Shown here piece by piece: positions 13,191 to 19,002 of a stretch of DNA of 27,299 nucleotides. Each line of letters starts with the position of its first letter. Positions within the stretch are counted from its first letter, which is position 1. The translations under genes and the position numbers were made by a program. A model generated the notes under the pieces. It did not search any database. It was not told the origin of the DNA and saw only the letters and a list, made by a program, of their open reading frames with translations. Source of the DNA: a virus. The stretch spans positions 1-27,299 of the IMG/VR virus record IMGVR_UViG_3300044733_004699, one strand, 5' to 3'.

Positions 13191-13886
13191 CTATAGGCTA
13201 GTGGGAGCGATTGCGGCGTTAGCTTTCTTCTTTCCAGTGCCATGGGCGAGGAAAGCTATCACTACCCTGCGGCCGCGATGATGGCACAGCTTGCAATCGG
13301 CGCAAGTGGTAGTGTCTGAACGTTGCGCAGGACACACTAGAACAGTGTTCCCGGCCGGCGTGTGCCACGTTGTGCGCTCTTCATCGCTGTTAGCTACCAT
13401 CACGGCAGGTAATCCGGCGGCGATTGCATCATCGGCGGCTGTTTCTGACTCAGTGCTGAGATTGATTGTAAAACCGTTGCGGTTAGCGTATTTCAGAAGC
13501 TGAAGATTCTCTCCCAACTTTATGTCATGGTGAGTGTAGGTGAAGGCCTTTAAGTGTTGCACACTTGCTACCATGCGGCGGATGAATGTGCGGCTGATTC
13601 TGCCGTTTGTATGCGGGCAATCTCCAGCCTGATTGTGGCGAAACAGACGCCCACTTTCTAAGCTGAGAAGACTAGAAAGGAATTCCGAGAATGTAACACC
13701 GCGCAGACCTTCGGTAACCTTTCGCCAATGTAGGAGAAGTGGGCCCGATTCTGCGTAGCATCCGTTCTGAAAGAAAGGACAGGAAGGAGAACACGTGGCG
13801 CGGGAGGACGTGCTAACGGCTATGGGCCCAGTCTTAGCGTTAGAGCTGACAGTAGAAAGGTGAAAAGAAAGGGAAGAAAGTTTCAT
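13191..13886 (-). CDS. Cys-rich phage protein, DUF7227-like
   Basis: From the ATG at 13886 this is a 231-residue protein. It has the pattern I know from DUF7227-type phage proteins: SPSCPFFQNGCYAESGP near the N-terminus, an HNQAGDCP motif, FTYTHHD, a GFTINLS strand, VLVCPAQR, then CADCKLCHHRGR and a FLAHGTG end. The Cys clusters suggest a metal or Fe-S site; the function is not established. The frame runs 15 codons further to a TTG, but that part is a CTTTC repeat leader that happens to repeat MKLSSLSF, so the ATG is preferred. A terminator follows. It is downstream of two small genes on the same strand. Confidence 0.75.
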   Translation of the reverse strand: MKLSSLSFHLSTVSSNAKTGPIAVSTSSRATCSPSCPFFQNGCYAESGPLLLHWRKVTEGLRGVTFSEFLSSLLSLESGRLFRHNQAGDCPHTNGRISRTFIRRMVASVQHLKAFTYTHHDIKLGENLQLLKYANRNGFTINLSTESETAADDAIAAGLPAVMVANSDEERTTWHTPAGNTVLVCPAQRSDTTTCADCKLCHHRGRRVVIAFLAHGTGKKKANAAIAPTSL

Positions 13887-13917
13887 GATCAGAAAGAAAG
13901 AAGGAAAGAAAGAAAGG

Positions 13918-14070
13918 CTAGAAAGTTTCAAACCACTTGCGATAATCTGCCTTCAACGCATCGGAAACCTCCTGCCAATAGTTGAAAGCATCCTCTTCAT
14001 CATTGAACTGGTTGTTGTCATCCACCAGGGCGATCAGTTCGATGAGTTGGCCGGGGGTGAGACTTGTCAT
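13918..14070 (-). CDS. 50-aa acidic protein of unknown function
   Basis: A short frame codes MTSLTPGQLIELIALVDDNN followed by an Asp/Glu- and Trp-rich helix (DEEDAFNYWQEV) and the end YRKWFETF. Strong amphipathic periodicity and its place in a gap of matching strand support it. No family is recognised. The ATG is preceded by a (CTTTC)-rich leader and no Shine-Dalgarno site. The stop is 31 bp before the DUF7227-like ATG, with another CTTTC tract between. Confidence 0.65.
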   Translation of the reverse strand: MTSLTPGQLIELIALVDDNNQFNDEEDAFNYWQEVSDALKADYRKWFETF

Positions 14071-14115
14071 GATTCAGAAGGAAAGAAAGGGAAAGAAAGG
14101 AAAGTAAAGAAAGGC

Positions 14116-14436
14116 TCAGAAGTTCTCGGACGGTTCATCCCACGCCACGCGGTGACCTTTCACGGTCTGCCGATAGAGTGCACGCGCCTTTTCAGCAGGC
14201 AGAACGGGCGCAGAAGCAAACGACCATAGGAGAGCCTCAGCAACGTCCCTCAGGGTCTGGCAAGGGCTGATCTCCCATCCCTTGCTTACGTGGTAGCCGT
14301 GCTGTGCGTGGGAGATGCTGTCGATCAGCCCGAGGGTTCTGGCCGCTGCCTTAATGGCTTTCACGGTGCCACGTTTCTGGCCACGTGATACGGCAGACAG
14401 AAATTCAAAGGCGTCCGGGCGATTGCAGAAGGTCAT
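14116..14436 (-). CDS. Small basic protein of unknown function
   Basis: From the ATG at 14436 this is a 106-residue protein starting MTFCNRPDAFEFLSAVSRG. It has a basic helix (KRGTVKAIKAAARTLGLI), then HGYHVSKGWEI and an Ala/Leu-rich C-terminal half ending EPSENF. No family is recognised. The frame is open to 14586, but the extension is compositionally odd (Ala/Gly/Cys-rich) and contains the palindrome at 14552-14568. The ATG at 14436 also has the CTTTCCTCTC leader seen at neighbouring genes. It is first in the minus-strand unit that ends at 13191. Confidence 0.65.
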   Translation of the reverse strand: MTFCNRPDAFEFLSAVSRGQKRGTVKAIKAAARTLGLIDSISHAQHGYHVSKGWEISPCQTLRDVAEALLWSFASAPVLPAEKARALYRQTVKGHRVAWDEPSENF

Positions 14437-14551
14437 GAGAGGAAAGCGGAGGGAATCGGCCGGGAATCGCTTCCCTGCCATGGGCCCATTGTTGCCGCCA
14501 GAACGGACCAGGGCGCGGCATGCTGTGCCGCCTCCAGCACCGGCACACAAT

Positions 14552-14568
14552 GCGGCGCACTGCGCCGC
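14552..14568. repeat. Perfect 7-bp GC hairpin
   Basis: GCGGCGC-act-GCGCCGC, upstream of the minus-strand gene at 14436. On the plus strand it is followed by TTTC. It could be a weak terminator or an operator. Confidence 0.4.
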
Positions 14569-14811
14569 TTTCATGGTTTGGCCCATTGTCTGGCGCCCGT
14601 GGTTGGGAGGATCCTGCAGGGAAGGAAAGAACGCGCATGCGCGCGCAAATCATGCCTCCCGCCATCCTGTCAACCATTGCCCAAAAAGTAGCGAGGCGAA
14701 CCGTAACGGCCGAAACGCCTTGCCCCATCTGGAAAGCTGCGGAAAGCGCTTCTAGGTGTGGGGATAGCCGGGAAGGCCTGAAACGCCTCACAGAGGCTCC
14801 TGGGAGCCTCT

Positions 14812-14829
14812 CAGCGCTGATCAGCGCTG
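14812..14829. repeat. 18-bp perfect palindrome next to a 9-bp stem-loop
   Basis: CAGCGCTGATCAGCGCTG reads the same on both strands. It directly follows the stem-loop AGAGGCTCC-tg-GGAGCCTCT (14792-14811). Two strong symmetric elements back to back point to a protein-binding or cruciform site. Confidence 0.6.
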
Positions 14830-15157
14830 CTTATGGTTCGCTGCAGTATAAAGAACTGGAAAGGCCGAAAGGTATAGCTAACAACAGCGCTCCTAAGGGT
14901 AAAGAACTGGGACATAACGGCATCGTGATAATGCACTGCCATGGGCAAGCGATTGTCACATTTCGCAATACTACGGCGAGTCGGTCGGGAATCCGGGGAT
15001 TGTGCCAATCCGCCAATCGGCACAAGTGCAAACGTACTAGTCGGGCGCTGATAAGCTGGGCTGATTGTTTGGCCTGGAATGATCAGGATGCCTTATAAGA
15101 TAAGGGATGCTGATGGTTCGGCCCGGATTGATAAGCTCAGCTTATGGATGCCATTAT

Positions 15158-15172
15158 TGAGAATGATTCTCA
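15158..15172. promoter_or_regulatory. Fur-like 7-1-7 box, copy 1
   Basis: TGAGAATGATTCTCA is a perfect 7-1-7 inverted repeat. It matches the Fur-family operator consensus TGATAATNATTATCA at 13 of the 14 defined positions except for a G/C pair swap at the fourth base of each arm. A regulator of that family, host or phage, is a plausible binder; this is inferred from the site alone. Confidence 0.5.
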
Positions 15173-15180
15173 GTATCAGT

Positions 15181-15212
15181 AGTACACCAGTACTACAGTA
15201 CACCAGTACTAT
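15181..15212. repeat. Tandem 16-bp repeat, each unit a palindrome
   Basis: AGTACACCAGTACTAC at 15181-15196 is repeated at 15197-15212 with one change. Each unit contains AGTAC-acca-GTACT. The pair is flanked on both sides by a Fur-like box, giving a near-symmetric array that looks like a multi-site operator or origin-binding cluster. Confidence 0.65.
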
Positions 15213-15227
15213 TGAGAACGATTCTCA
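15213..15227. promoter_or_regulatory. Fur-like 7-1-7 box, copy 2
   Basis: TGAGAACGATTCTCA repeats copy 1 with two base changes and pairs in 6 of 7 arm positions. The two box centres are 55 bp apart. Confidence 0.45.
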
Positions 15228-15258
15228 TTCTCACCAAGAAAAATAGTACAAACGCACT

Positions 15259-15342
15259 AATACACCTTTGCCCGGACCCAATACGCCTCTAGCCGGGTCC
15301 AATACACTTTCAGCCGGACCCAATACATAGCCAGCCGAACCC
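15259..15342. repeat. 21-bp iterons
   Basis: AATAC recurs at 15259, 15280, 15301 and 15322, exactly 21 bp apart. CCGG or CCGA occurs at 15272, 15293, 15314 and 15335 with the same period. The best-kept core is GCCGGACCCAATACA. Read on the minus strand in one frame this gives a 7-residue repeat (VLGPAES, VLDPARG, VLGPGKG). However, that frame overlaps the supported 51-aa gene, so DNA iterons are the better reading. Twenty-one bp is two helical turns, as in many Rep-protein iterons. Confidence 0.6.
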
Positions 15343-15498
15343 TCACCATTTAAGCCCTGATTGAGCCGCCGCAATGGCGGCTTTTTCGTCTCTATACGGC
15401 CCTCCCACTTCTTCCCCATCGTCTTCATACCAGTACCAGCCCTCTACAAGCTCTGTGCCCTTGCAGCAAGCTTCTGAGAAATAATCAATGAGAATCAT
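15343..15498 (-). CDS. 51-aa protein of unknown function
   Basis: A short frame starts MILIDYFSEACCKG, continues GWYWYEDDGEEVGGPYRDEK and ends AAIAAAQSGLKW. The WYW-EDDGEE-GPY(R)-E-A pattern is typical of small phage proteins with a beta-hairpin and a helix; no named family is known to me. It overlaps the previous gene by 14 bp in another frame and is the last gene of the small-protein operon. Its 3' end carries a GCCGCC/GGCGGC hairpin that is coding (AAIAAA). The iterons begin right after its stop. Confidence 0.6.
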   Translation of the reverse strand: MILIDYFSEACCKGTELVEGWYWYEDDGEEVGGPYRDEKAAIAAAQSGLKW

Positions 15499-15664
15499 AC
15501 TGGCCACCAAGTTCAACTAAAGCATCCCGCAAAAAATCAACAAAATGCTGTTTGTGAATGTTTTTGAAGATATTGTCCACATATTCTTTAGTGTCAGGAT
15601 CGTAAAGCACCATGCCTCTCCACCAGTCCTCAACGAAGTGTGAAAGCGAATCATCGTCAATCAT
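15485..15664 (-). CDS. 59-aa acidic protein of unknown function
   Basis: A frame of 59 residues starts MIDDDSLSHFVEDWWRGMVL and continues with YDPDTKEYVDNIFKNIH and a helical C-terminus ending QYDSH. It overlaps the stop of the preceding zinc-binding-type gene by 4 bp (ATGA), so coupled translation is likely, and the 51-aa gene overlaps its end. No family is recognised. The clean start/stop overlap on both sides is the main support. Confidence 0.65.
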   Translation of the reverse strand: MIDDDSLSHFVEDWWRGMVLYDPDTKEYVDNIFKNIHKQHFVDFLRDALVELGGQYDSH

Positions 15665-16074
15665 GAGAATTCTCCAATGATGTAATCAAAAGGGCCATCG
15701 CCACCATGGCCAATGCAATGGCCAGGATACAAAGCATGCCTGGCGAGACCACAAGGGCCAATCGTGGCGTGATTATCTGCTAACCATTTCTTGTCGAAAA
15801 GCTTTTCCGACCGTCCTTTTCTATCCCAAACAATGGAAAAGAAAAGAGCAGGATCAATGGAATCTCCATACTCGTTTCTAATTTCATAATCTTTTTCTTC
15901 CACCTTGTAATGAATATGGCTCCACATATCGCCCCAATTGTGTAAATCTTTTTCGGGATACACGTGCAAGCCAAAGCACCACCCTGCCGAGCTTTTGCCA
16001 AGATGCAATGGTTCTTCTACTTCTTTACCACAGTGCAAGCATTTAGGAGCATGCAAATAATAATTGGTTCCCAT
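15661..16074 (-). CDS. Conserved small phage protein with a CxxC site
   Basis: From the ATG at 16074 this is a 137-residue protein starting MGTNYYLHAPKCLHCGKEVE. A CxxC pair is followed by LHLGKSSAGWCFGLHVYP, which I recognise as a recurrent phage/bacterial small-protein pattern (MGTNYY...C..C....LHIGKSS.GW.F) without known function. It may bind zinc. His/Gly-rich GHCIGHGGDGPFDY forms the C-terminus. It starts 2 bp after the previous stop and overlaps the next gene by 4 bp, in the middle of a coupled operon. Confidence 0.75.
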   Translation of the reverse strand: MGTNYYLHAPKCLHCGKEVEEPLHLGKSSAGWCFGLHVYPEKDLHNWGDMWSHIHYKVEEKDYEIRNEYGDSIDPALFFSIVWDRKGRSEKLFDKKWLADNHATIGPCGLARHALYPGHCIGHGGDGPFDYIIGEFS

Positions 16075-16076
16075 GG

Positions 16077-16382
16077 TCAAACCCTCTTGAATTTAGAAAG
16101 CATCAAGTTCCACAAGCCTGCAGGGATGTCACCAGGGCGATATAGCACATAAGCGGGTCTTCCTAGAACCATGCCTCCTTCACCATCAGGCTCAGGCTCT
16201 GCTTCATCAGTCCAAATACCTTTGCATTGACCATCATCATCAAACACGCCAATTTGGTAGTCTCCATCTTGCATGCACACTCTGACGTGCATGATCAATT
16301 CACGGAGACGCGCTGCTTGATACACTCCCTGGGTGGAAGGAAAGTAAGGCCCGTTGCTGTTGTAGTTGCGGATGGTGTGCAT
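16077..16382 (-). CDS. Small protein of unknown function
   Basis: A 101-residue protein, MHTIRNYNSNGPYFPSTQG then a helix (VYQAARLRELIMHVRVCM), a beta-rich acidic centre (DYQIGVFDDDGQCKGIW) and YVLYRPGDIPAGLWNLM. The fold looks alpha/beta and compact. No family is recognised. It begins 5 bp after the 64-aa gene and ends 2 bp before the CxxC-protein gene, so it belongs to the same operon. Confidence 0.65.
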   Translation of the reverse strand: MHTIRNYNSNGPYFPSTQGVYQAARLRELIMHVRVCMQDGDYQIGVFDDDGQCKGIWTDEAEPEPDGEGGMVLGRPAYVLYRPGDIPAGLWNLMLSKFKRV

Positions 16383-16387
16383 GGGTT

Positions 16388-16582
16388 TCAGGCTTTTTCG
16401 GCCTCGATAATTTCTTTGAGCTGGTCAATAATGCAACGAATGTCATGAGCGGCGCTTAGTCCTGCATCGTCCAATGCTTCGTCCATTGTCTTAATTTCAT
16501 CTTGCACTTCTTCAATAGAAGCGAAGGTTTTAGCAGTGAATGGAATGCCCCATTCATCATCAAGAACGAGAGAGTAAGGCAT
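16388..16582 (-). CDS. Small acidic helical protein of unknown function
   Basis: From the ATG at 16582 this is a 64-residue, strongly acidic protein: MPYSLVLDDEWGIPFTAKTF, then long helical segments (EEVQDEIKTMDEALDDAG and IRCIIDQLKEIIEAEKA). It could form a coiled coil. It starts 2 bp past the stop of the upstream gene. No family is recognised. Confidence 0.65.
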   Translation of the reverse strand: MPYSLVLDDEWGIPFTAKTFASIEEVQDEIKTMDEALDDAGLSAAHDIRCIIDQLKEIIEAEKA

Positions 16583-16584
16583 GA

Positions 16585-16773
16585 TCAATCCTCAGGGATA
16601 ATGCGAAAGTCAGGATCGTTGTTCCTTTTAATCCATCGGCATTGATTGAACTGCGGAAGCACAATGAAAAGCTTGTCGTGGAAATTCTGCTCAACAATGG
16701 CAGTGGTGATGGTGGTGCCGATGCGGCTACGGCCTTTATTGCTGATGGCCAGGATGTTGATGGTGTCTTGCAC
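16585..16773 (-). CDS. Small protein of unknown function (GTG start)
   Basis: A 62-residue product from GTG, with VQDTINILAISNKG, a Thr-rich segment, FHDKLFIVLPQFNQCRW and the end DPDFRIIPED. The frame is open further upstream to 16857, but that part is a GGAGGGT-type 9-bp microrepeat and the hairpin after the 78-aa gene. A later GTG is therefore chosen, with modest confidence. It ends 2 bp before the 64-aa gene, inside the operon. Confidence 0.5.
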   Translation of the reverse strand: MQDTINILAISNKGRSRIGTTITTAIVEQNFHDKLFIVLPQFNQCRWIKRNNDPDFRIIPED

Positions 16774-16819
16774 GGTTCTAGGGAGGCTGCGGAGGGTTCG
16801 GAGGGTGCGGAGGGGGGAG

Positions 16820-16837
16820 AGGCCGCTCAGGCGGCCT
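16820..16837 (-). terminator. GC hairpin spanning the stop codon of the 78-aa gene
   Basis: AGGCCGC-tcag-GCGGCCT is a perfect 7-bp stem. On the minus strand its loop CTGA contains the TGA stop and the tail is CTCCCCCC, so it lacks a U-run. It is more likely an attenuating or processing hairpin than a full terminator. Confidence 0.45.
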
Positions 16838-17063
16838 GCAGGTCTTCTTTGCTCCACCTAACAATGGTGGCAACAATATCGTGGCTCAGGGGCTCCCACA
16901 GTGGCATGGGCAGGCTTCCTCGGCGGCTCATGCAGATGCGGCCATCTTCACGCTTGTGGAGGGCTGCCATGGCAGGAAGCATGAGCATGTCACCAGCCTT
17001 GGCTTCGCAGATGAAGCGAGCAACCATGGAAATGAGCTGGTCTTGGATGAAGGAGGAGGTCAT
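16827..17063 (-). CDS. Small protein of unknown function with a leader-cassette promoter
   Basis: A 78-residue protein, MTSSFIQDQLISMVARFICE, then a hydrophobic/Met-rich segment (AGDMLMLPAMAALHKRE) and a Trp-containing C-terminus. No family is recognised. It heads the operon running down to 15343. Upstream lie the 5' GCGA-tetraloop hairpin (17080-17093) and a TATTAT -10 box (17103-17108), shared with three other genes. The start codon is reached after a pyrimidine-rich spacer with no Shine-Dalgarno site. Confidence 0.65.
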   Translation of the reverse strand: MTSSFIQDQLISMVARFICEAKAGDMLMLPAMAALHKREDGRICMSRRGSLPMPLWEPLSHDIVATIVRWSKEDLQAA

Positions 17064-17108
17064 GGGAAGAAGGAAGGGAGAGGCTCGCGCCTCGTTGAGG
17101 GAATAATA
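17064..17108 (-). promoter_or_regulatory. Leader cassette 1: -10 box plus 5' hairpin
   Basis: Reading on the minus strand: TATTAT (17108-17103), 9 nt, hairpin GAGGC-GCGA-GCCTC (17093-17080), a 16-nt C/U-rich spacer, ATG. Transcription should start about 3 nt before the hairpin. The -35 position is the weak GCGCTT, embedded in the upstream terminator. Confidence 0.6.
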
Positions 17109-17117
17109 AGCCAGAAA

Positions 17118-17133
17118 GGGCGCCCAAGCGCCC
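17118..17133 (-). terminator. Terminator after the 101-aa gene
   Basis: GGGCGC-ccaa-GCGCCC, a perfect 6-bp stem followed on the minus strand by TTTCTGGC. It lies 15 bp past the stop and runs straight into leader cassette 1. Confidence 0.6.
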
Positions 17134-17147
17134 CTTCCGTTGTTTCT

Positions 17148-17453
17148 TCACAAAGTGACGGTGGAACCCACTGCTTCCAGCCATTCCTTGAGCCAAGTGC
17201 CGGTGGTGGTGAAGCGAATGGTGGAGCCCTTAACAAGCCTGCCTTGGAGATGGTTGTGATTCACCAGGGTGACGTCGAAGCAGTCGTTGCCCAGCTTGAC
17301 GGCATTGAGCACTTTCTTGCCGTTGAAGCTACGCACTGCACAGTCAACGATGCCGCCAAAGTCGTGAACAGCGGCGCACACCTCCCATGCGTTGGCGGGA
17401 GCCGCGACAAGGCAACGCTCAGTGGCGGTCAGGGTGGAGAAGGAAGCAGCCAT
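17148..17453 (-). CDS. Small beta-rich protein of unknown function
   Basis: From the ATG at 17453 this is a 101-residue protein starting MAASFSTLTATERCLVAA, with alternating hydrophobic strands (FDVTLVNHNHLQGRLVKGST) and the end LEAVGSTVTL. No family is recognised. The frame is open to 17549, but the extra 32 codons would translate the promoter and hairpin of leader cassette 2, so they are excluded. It has its own promoter/leader and is followed by a terminator, so it is probably a single-gene unit. Confidence 0.65.
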   Translation of the reverse strand: MAASFSTLTATERCLVAAPANAWEVCAAVHDFGGIVDCAVRSFNGKKVLNAVKLGNDCFDVTLVNHNHLQGRLVKGSTIRFTTTGTWLKEWLEAVGSTVTL

Positions 17454-17520
17454 GGAGTGAAAGGCGGTGAGGCTCGCGCCTCGTTGAAAGAACAGTAAGC
17501 GAAAAGGGCCAGGAGCGCAA
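17454..17520 (-). promoter_or_regulatory. Leader cassette 2: promoter plus 5' hairpin
   Basis: On the minus strand: -35 TTGCGC (17520-17515), 17-bp spacer, -10 TACTGT (17497-17492), then CTTTCAAC, hairpin GAGGC-GCGA-GCCTC (17482-17469), a 15-nt spacer and ATG. The spacing is ideal for a sigma70-type promoter. Confidence 0.65.
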
Positions 17521-17552
17521 GCCCCCAGCCCCATTTCCCTCCATTGCAACGC

Positions 17553-18554
17553 TCAGGCCAGAGCCAGGGAGTGGGCCTTGGCGATGGTGGCAGCACCAGT
17601 GCCCCAGTAGAGGCTTTCCAGCCGCTGGCGGGCAGCATCAATGGAATCCACGGCACGGCCTGCATCGTGCGAGAAATACTCCGTGATGGCTTGATAGGCG
17701 CCCCACATGGTGCCCTGCACGCCAGGAATATCAAAGCCAATGCCTTCCCCATGGAACTTGTTGGCCACGTTGTCCCAGGCAGTGAGGTCTTCCAGCTTCT
17801 TGGAGCGGGCAGTGCTCTTGTCGCCCCGCTTGTCGTTGGTCATGCCCACCAGTTGGTCAGCAAACACGCTTTCGCAATACTGACGGAACAGAGCGGAAGT
17901 GCAGGGCTTGGCGGCCATTGCCTTCAGCTCATCAATGCCCGCAGTGAACTGCTGGCGCTGCATATCAATGATCGAGGGGAGGTGATCAATGAGAGCGTTG
18001 GCGTTCTTGGTATGGCGAATGCGCATCTTCTTGGTGGATGCACCAGCAGCAGCACGGCCCAGAGCGTAGGAAAGCGTGTTCTGACACACCACACGAATGG
18101 GGCTGAACATCACCTGGAAGGCAATAGTGCCATCGTGAGAAGTGCAACCAACAAGGTATTGGTGGATGGTGTCACCAGGGAGCACATCAGCTTCGGAATT
18201 GTTCACCTTGGCGGTGAATGCAACCTTGCGCCCTTCGTTGAGCACCACCACGGCATCCATCGTTGCATCTTCATGCAGGGCTTCTGCCACCCTGATGAGC
18301 TGTTCGTTTTGAACGATGGCATAGCTTTCGCTTTGGATGGAGAGCACATTGCCAGTGTCGCCGCGAGTGATGGCCTGGTAGCCAGGGATGGGCTCACCAG
18401 CAGGATCAAACACGGGAGTGCTGATGGTGCCCCAGTCTGCGTTGGCAGTGGCGAAAGCTTCACGGGCGGGCTGGGTGCCGTCGAGGACGGTGCCAAGCTT
18501 GTGCCAGGCGGGCTCATTGTTGAAGAACACGCCGGAGGTGAATTGGTGGCTCAT
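17553..18554 (-). CDS. DUF932 phage/plasmid-like protein (TIGR03299-type)
   Basis: A 333-residue protein with the DUF932 pattern: an N-terminal EPAWHKLGTVLDG-type segment, YAIVQNEQLIRVAEAL, a central GRKVAFTAKV strand, and CTSHDGTIAFQVMFSPIRVVCQNTLSYAL, the most conserved block of the family. Helical RIRHTKNAN and a C-terminal Tyr/Trp-rich region follow. The family is widespread in phages and plasmids and its function is not established. It has its own sigma70-like promoter (18587-18615) but lacks the GCGA hairpin of its neighbours. It is complete and of normal length. Confidence 0.88.
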   Translation of the reverse strand: MSHQFTSGVFFNNEPAWHKLGTVLDGTQPAREAFATANADWGTISTPVFDPAGEPIPGYQAITRGDTGNVLSIQSESYAIVQNEQLIRVAEALHEDATMDAVVVLNEGRKVAFTAKVNNSEADVLPGDTIHQYLVGCTSHDGTIAFQVMFSPIRVVCQNTLSYALGRAAAGASTKKMRIRHTKNANALIDHLPSIIDMQRQQFTAGIDELKAMAAKPCTSALFRQYCESVFADQLVGMTNDKRGDKSTARSKKLEDLTAWDNVANKFHGEGIGFDIPGVQGTMWGAYQAITEYFSHDAGRAVDSIDAARQRLESLYWGTGAATIAKAHSLALA

Positions 18555-18586
18555 GGCTTTGAGAGGAAAGTTGGCTGACGAAAGGA

Positions 18587-18615
18587 AAATTAGTTCATTT
18601 GGGGCCTGAGGTCAA
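18587..18615 (-). promoter_or_regulatory. Promoter of the DUF932 gene
   Basis: On the minus strand TTGACC (18615-18610), a 17-bp spacer and TAATTT (18592-18587). The -35 sits in GGGGCTTGACC, the same 11 bases as in leader cassette 4, which suggests a common promoter family. Confidence 0.65.
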
Positions 18616-18646
18616 GCCCCGTTACAAAGCTTCACGCTTTGGCGCT

Positions 18647-18907
18647 TCAGCGCTGTTGGTCGCAAATGCCAGCCAGCATCTCGCCCACGTAGTCGTGAAC
18701 AGCATGCAGGCGGTAGAAGGCCTGATCGCGCTCCTTGCGAGCGTGATAGTAGGCATCAGGGCCCTGCGGATAGAAATCCCTCCCATTGAGCTCGGCTTTC
18801 GCCAGGGCGTCAATGGCCTTGTCAATGGCATCGTACGCAGCAGCGTAGCCGTCGCGCAGATCGGTGAAGCCGGTGCCGTTGAGGTGGACAGTGGGAATGG
18901 TTGCCAT
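18647..18907 (-). CDS. Small helical protein of unknown function
   Basis: An 86-residue protein: MATIPTVHLNGTGFTDLRDG, then Ala/Asp-rich helices (AYDAIDKAIDALAKAEL) and YYHARKERDQAFYRLHAVHD. It looks like an antiparallel helical bundle; no family is recognised. It has leader cassette 3 (hairpin and -10 box) and is followed by the GGGGC/GCCCC region overlapping the DUF932 promoter. Confidence 0.65.
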   Translation of the reverse strand: MATIPTVHLNGTGFTDLRDGYAAAYDAIDKAIDALAKAELNGRDFYPQGPDAYYHARKERDQAFYRLHAVHDYVGEMLAGICDQQR

Positions 18908-18953
18908 GGGAAGGAAAGGAAAGGAGAGGCTCGCGCCTCGTGAGAGAACAATA
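18908..18953 (-). promoter_or_regulatory. Leader cassette 3: -10 box plus 5' hairpin
   Basis: On the minus strand: -10 TATTGT (18953-18948), hairpin GAGGC-GCGA-GCCTC (18939-18926), an 18-nt CCTTTCC-type spacer, ATG. The -35 position reads CCAATC, so recognition may rest on the -10 or an activator. Confidence 0.6.
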
Positions 18954-18961
18954 CAGGACAG

Positions 18962-18981
18962 AGGGGCCTGGATTGGCCCCT
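18962..18981 (-). terminator. Terminator after the second 101-aa gene
   Basis: AGGGGCC and GGCCCCT form a perfect 7-bp stem with a 6-base loop. The minus-strand tail is CTGTCCTG, poor in U. It runs directly into leader cassette 3. Confidence 0.55.
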
Positions 18982-19002
18982 GTCACAATTGTTTACAAAC
19001 GA

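Larger units (their letters stand above)
14587..15342. other. Palindrome-rich non-coding region, candidate origin or control region
   Basis: About 750 bp without a convincing gene (a plus-strand open frame to 15098 has no start context and no recognisable domain). It holds, left to right: a 9-bp stem-loop (14792-14811); an 18-bp perfect palindrome (14812-14829); the direct repeat TAAAGAACTGG near 14849 and 14900; TGTGCC/GGCACA (15001-15024); CCTTAT/ATAAGG (15091-15105); ATAAGCT/AGCTTAT (15131-15145); two Fur-like boxes around a tandem palindrome (15158-15227); and 21-bp iterons (15259-15342). It separates two minus-strand gene blocks. Repeat density of this kind is typical of replication origins or master control regions. 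Confidence 0.5.

Noticed and set aside
14520-15098. Long plus-strand open frame (192 codons) across the palindrome region
   Set aside because: No recognisable domain, no start context, an odd mixed composition, and it would translate the stem-loop and 18-bp palindrome. Stop-free length can arise from the local GC content. The segment GIVIMHCHGQAIVTF looked domain-like but was too short to support.
15364-15386. AGCCGCC/GGCGGCT hairpin with TTTTT, looking like a plus-strand terminator
   Set aside because: It lies inside the 51-aa gene, where it codes KAAIAAAQ, and no plus-strand gene leads into it. It may still act by chance.
15231-15428. 65-codon minus-strand frame with a heptapeptide repeat
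   Set aside because: It overlaps the better-supported 51-aa gene out of frame and its repeat follows from the 21-bp iterons.
17469-17549. N-terminal extensions of the 101-aa and similar genes through the leader hairpin (RGAS/EARAS peptides)
   Set aside because: The same peptide arises in several frames only because the hairpin leader is repeated; promoters and ATG positions argue for the shorter starts.
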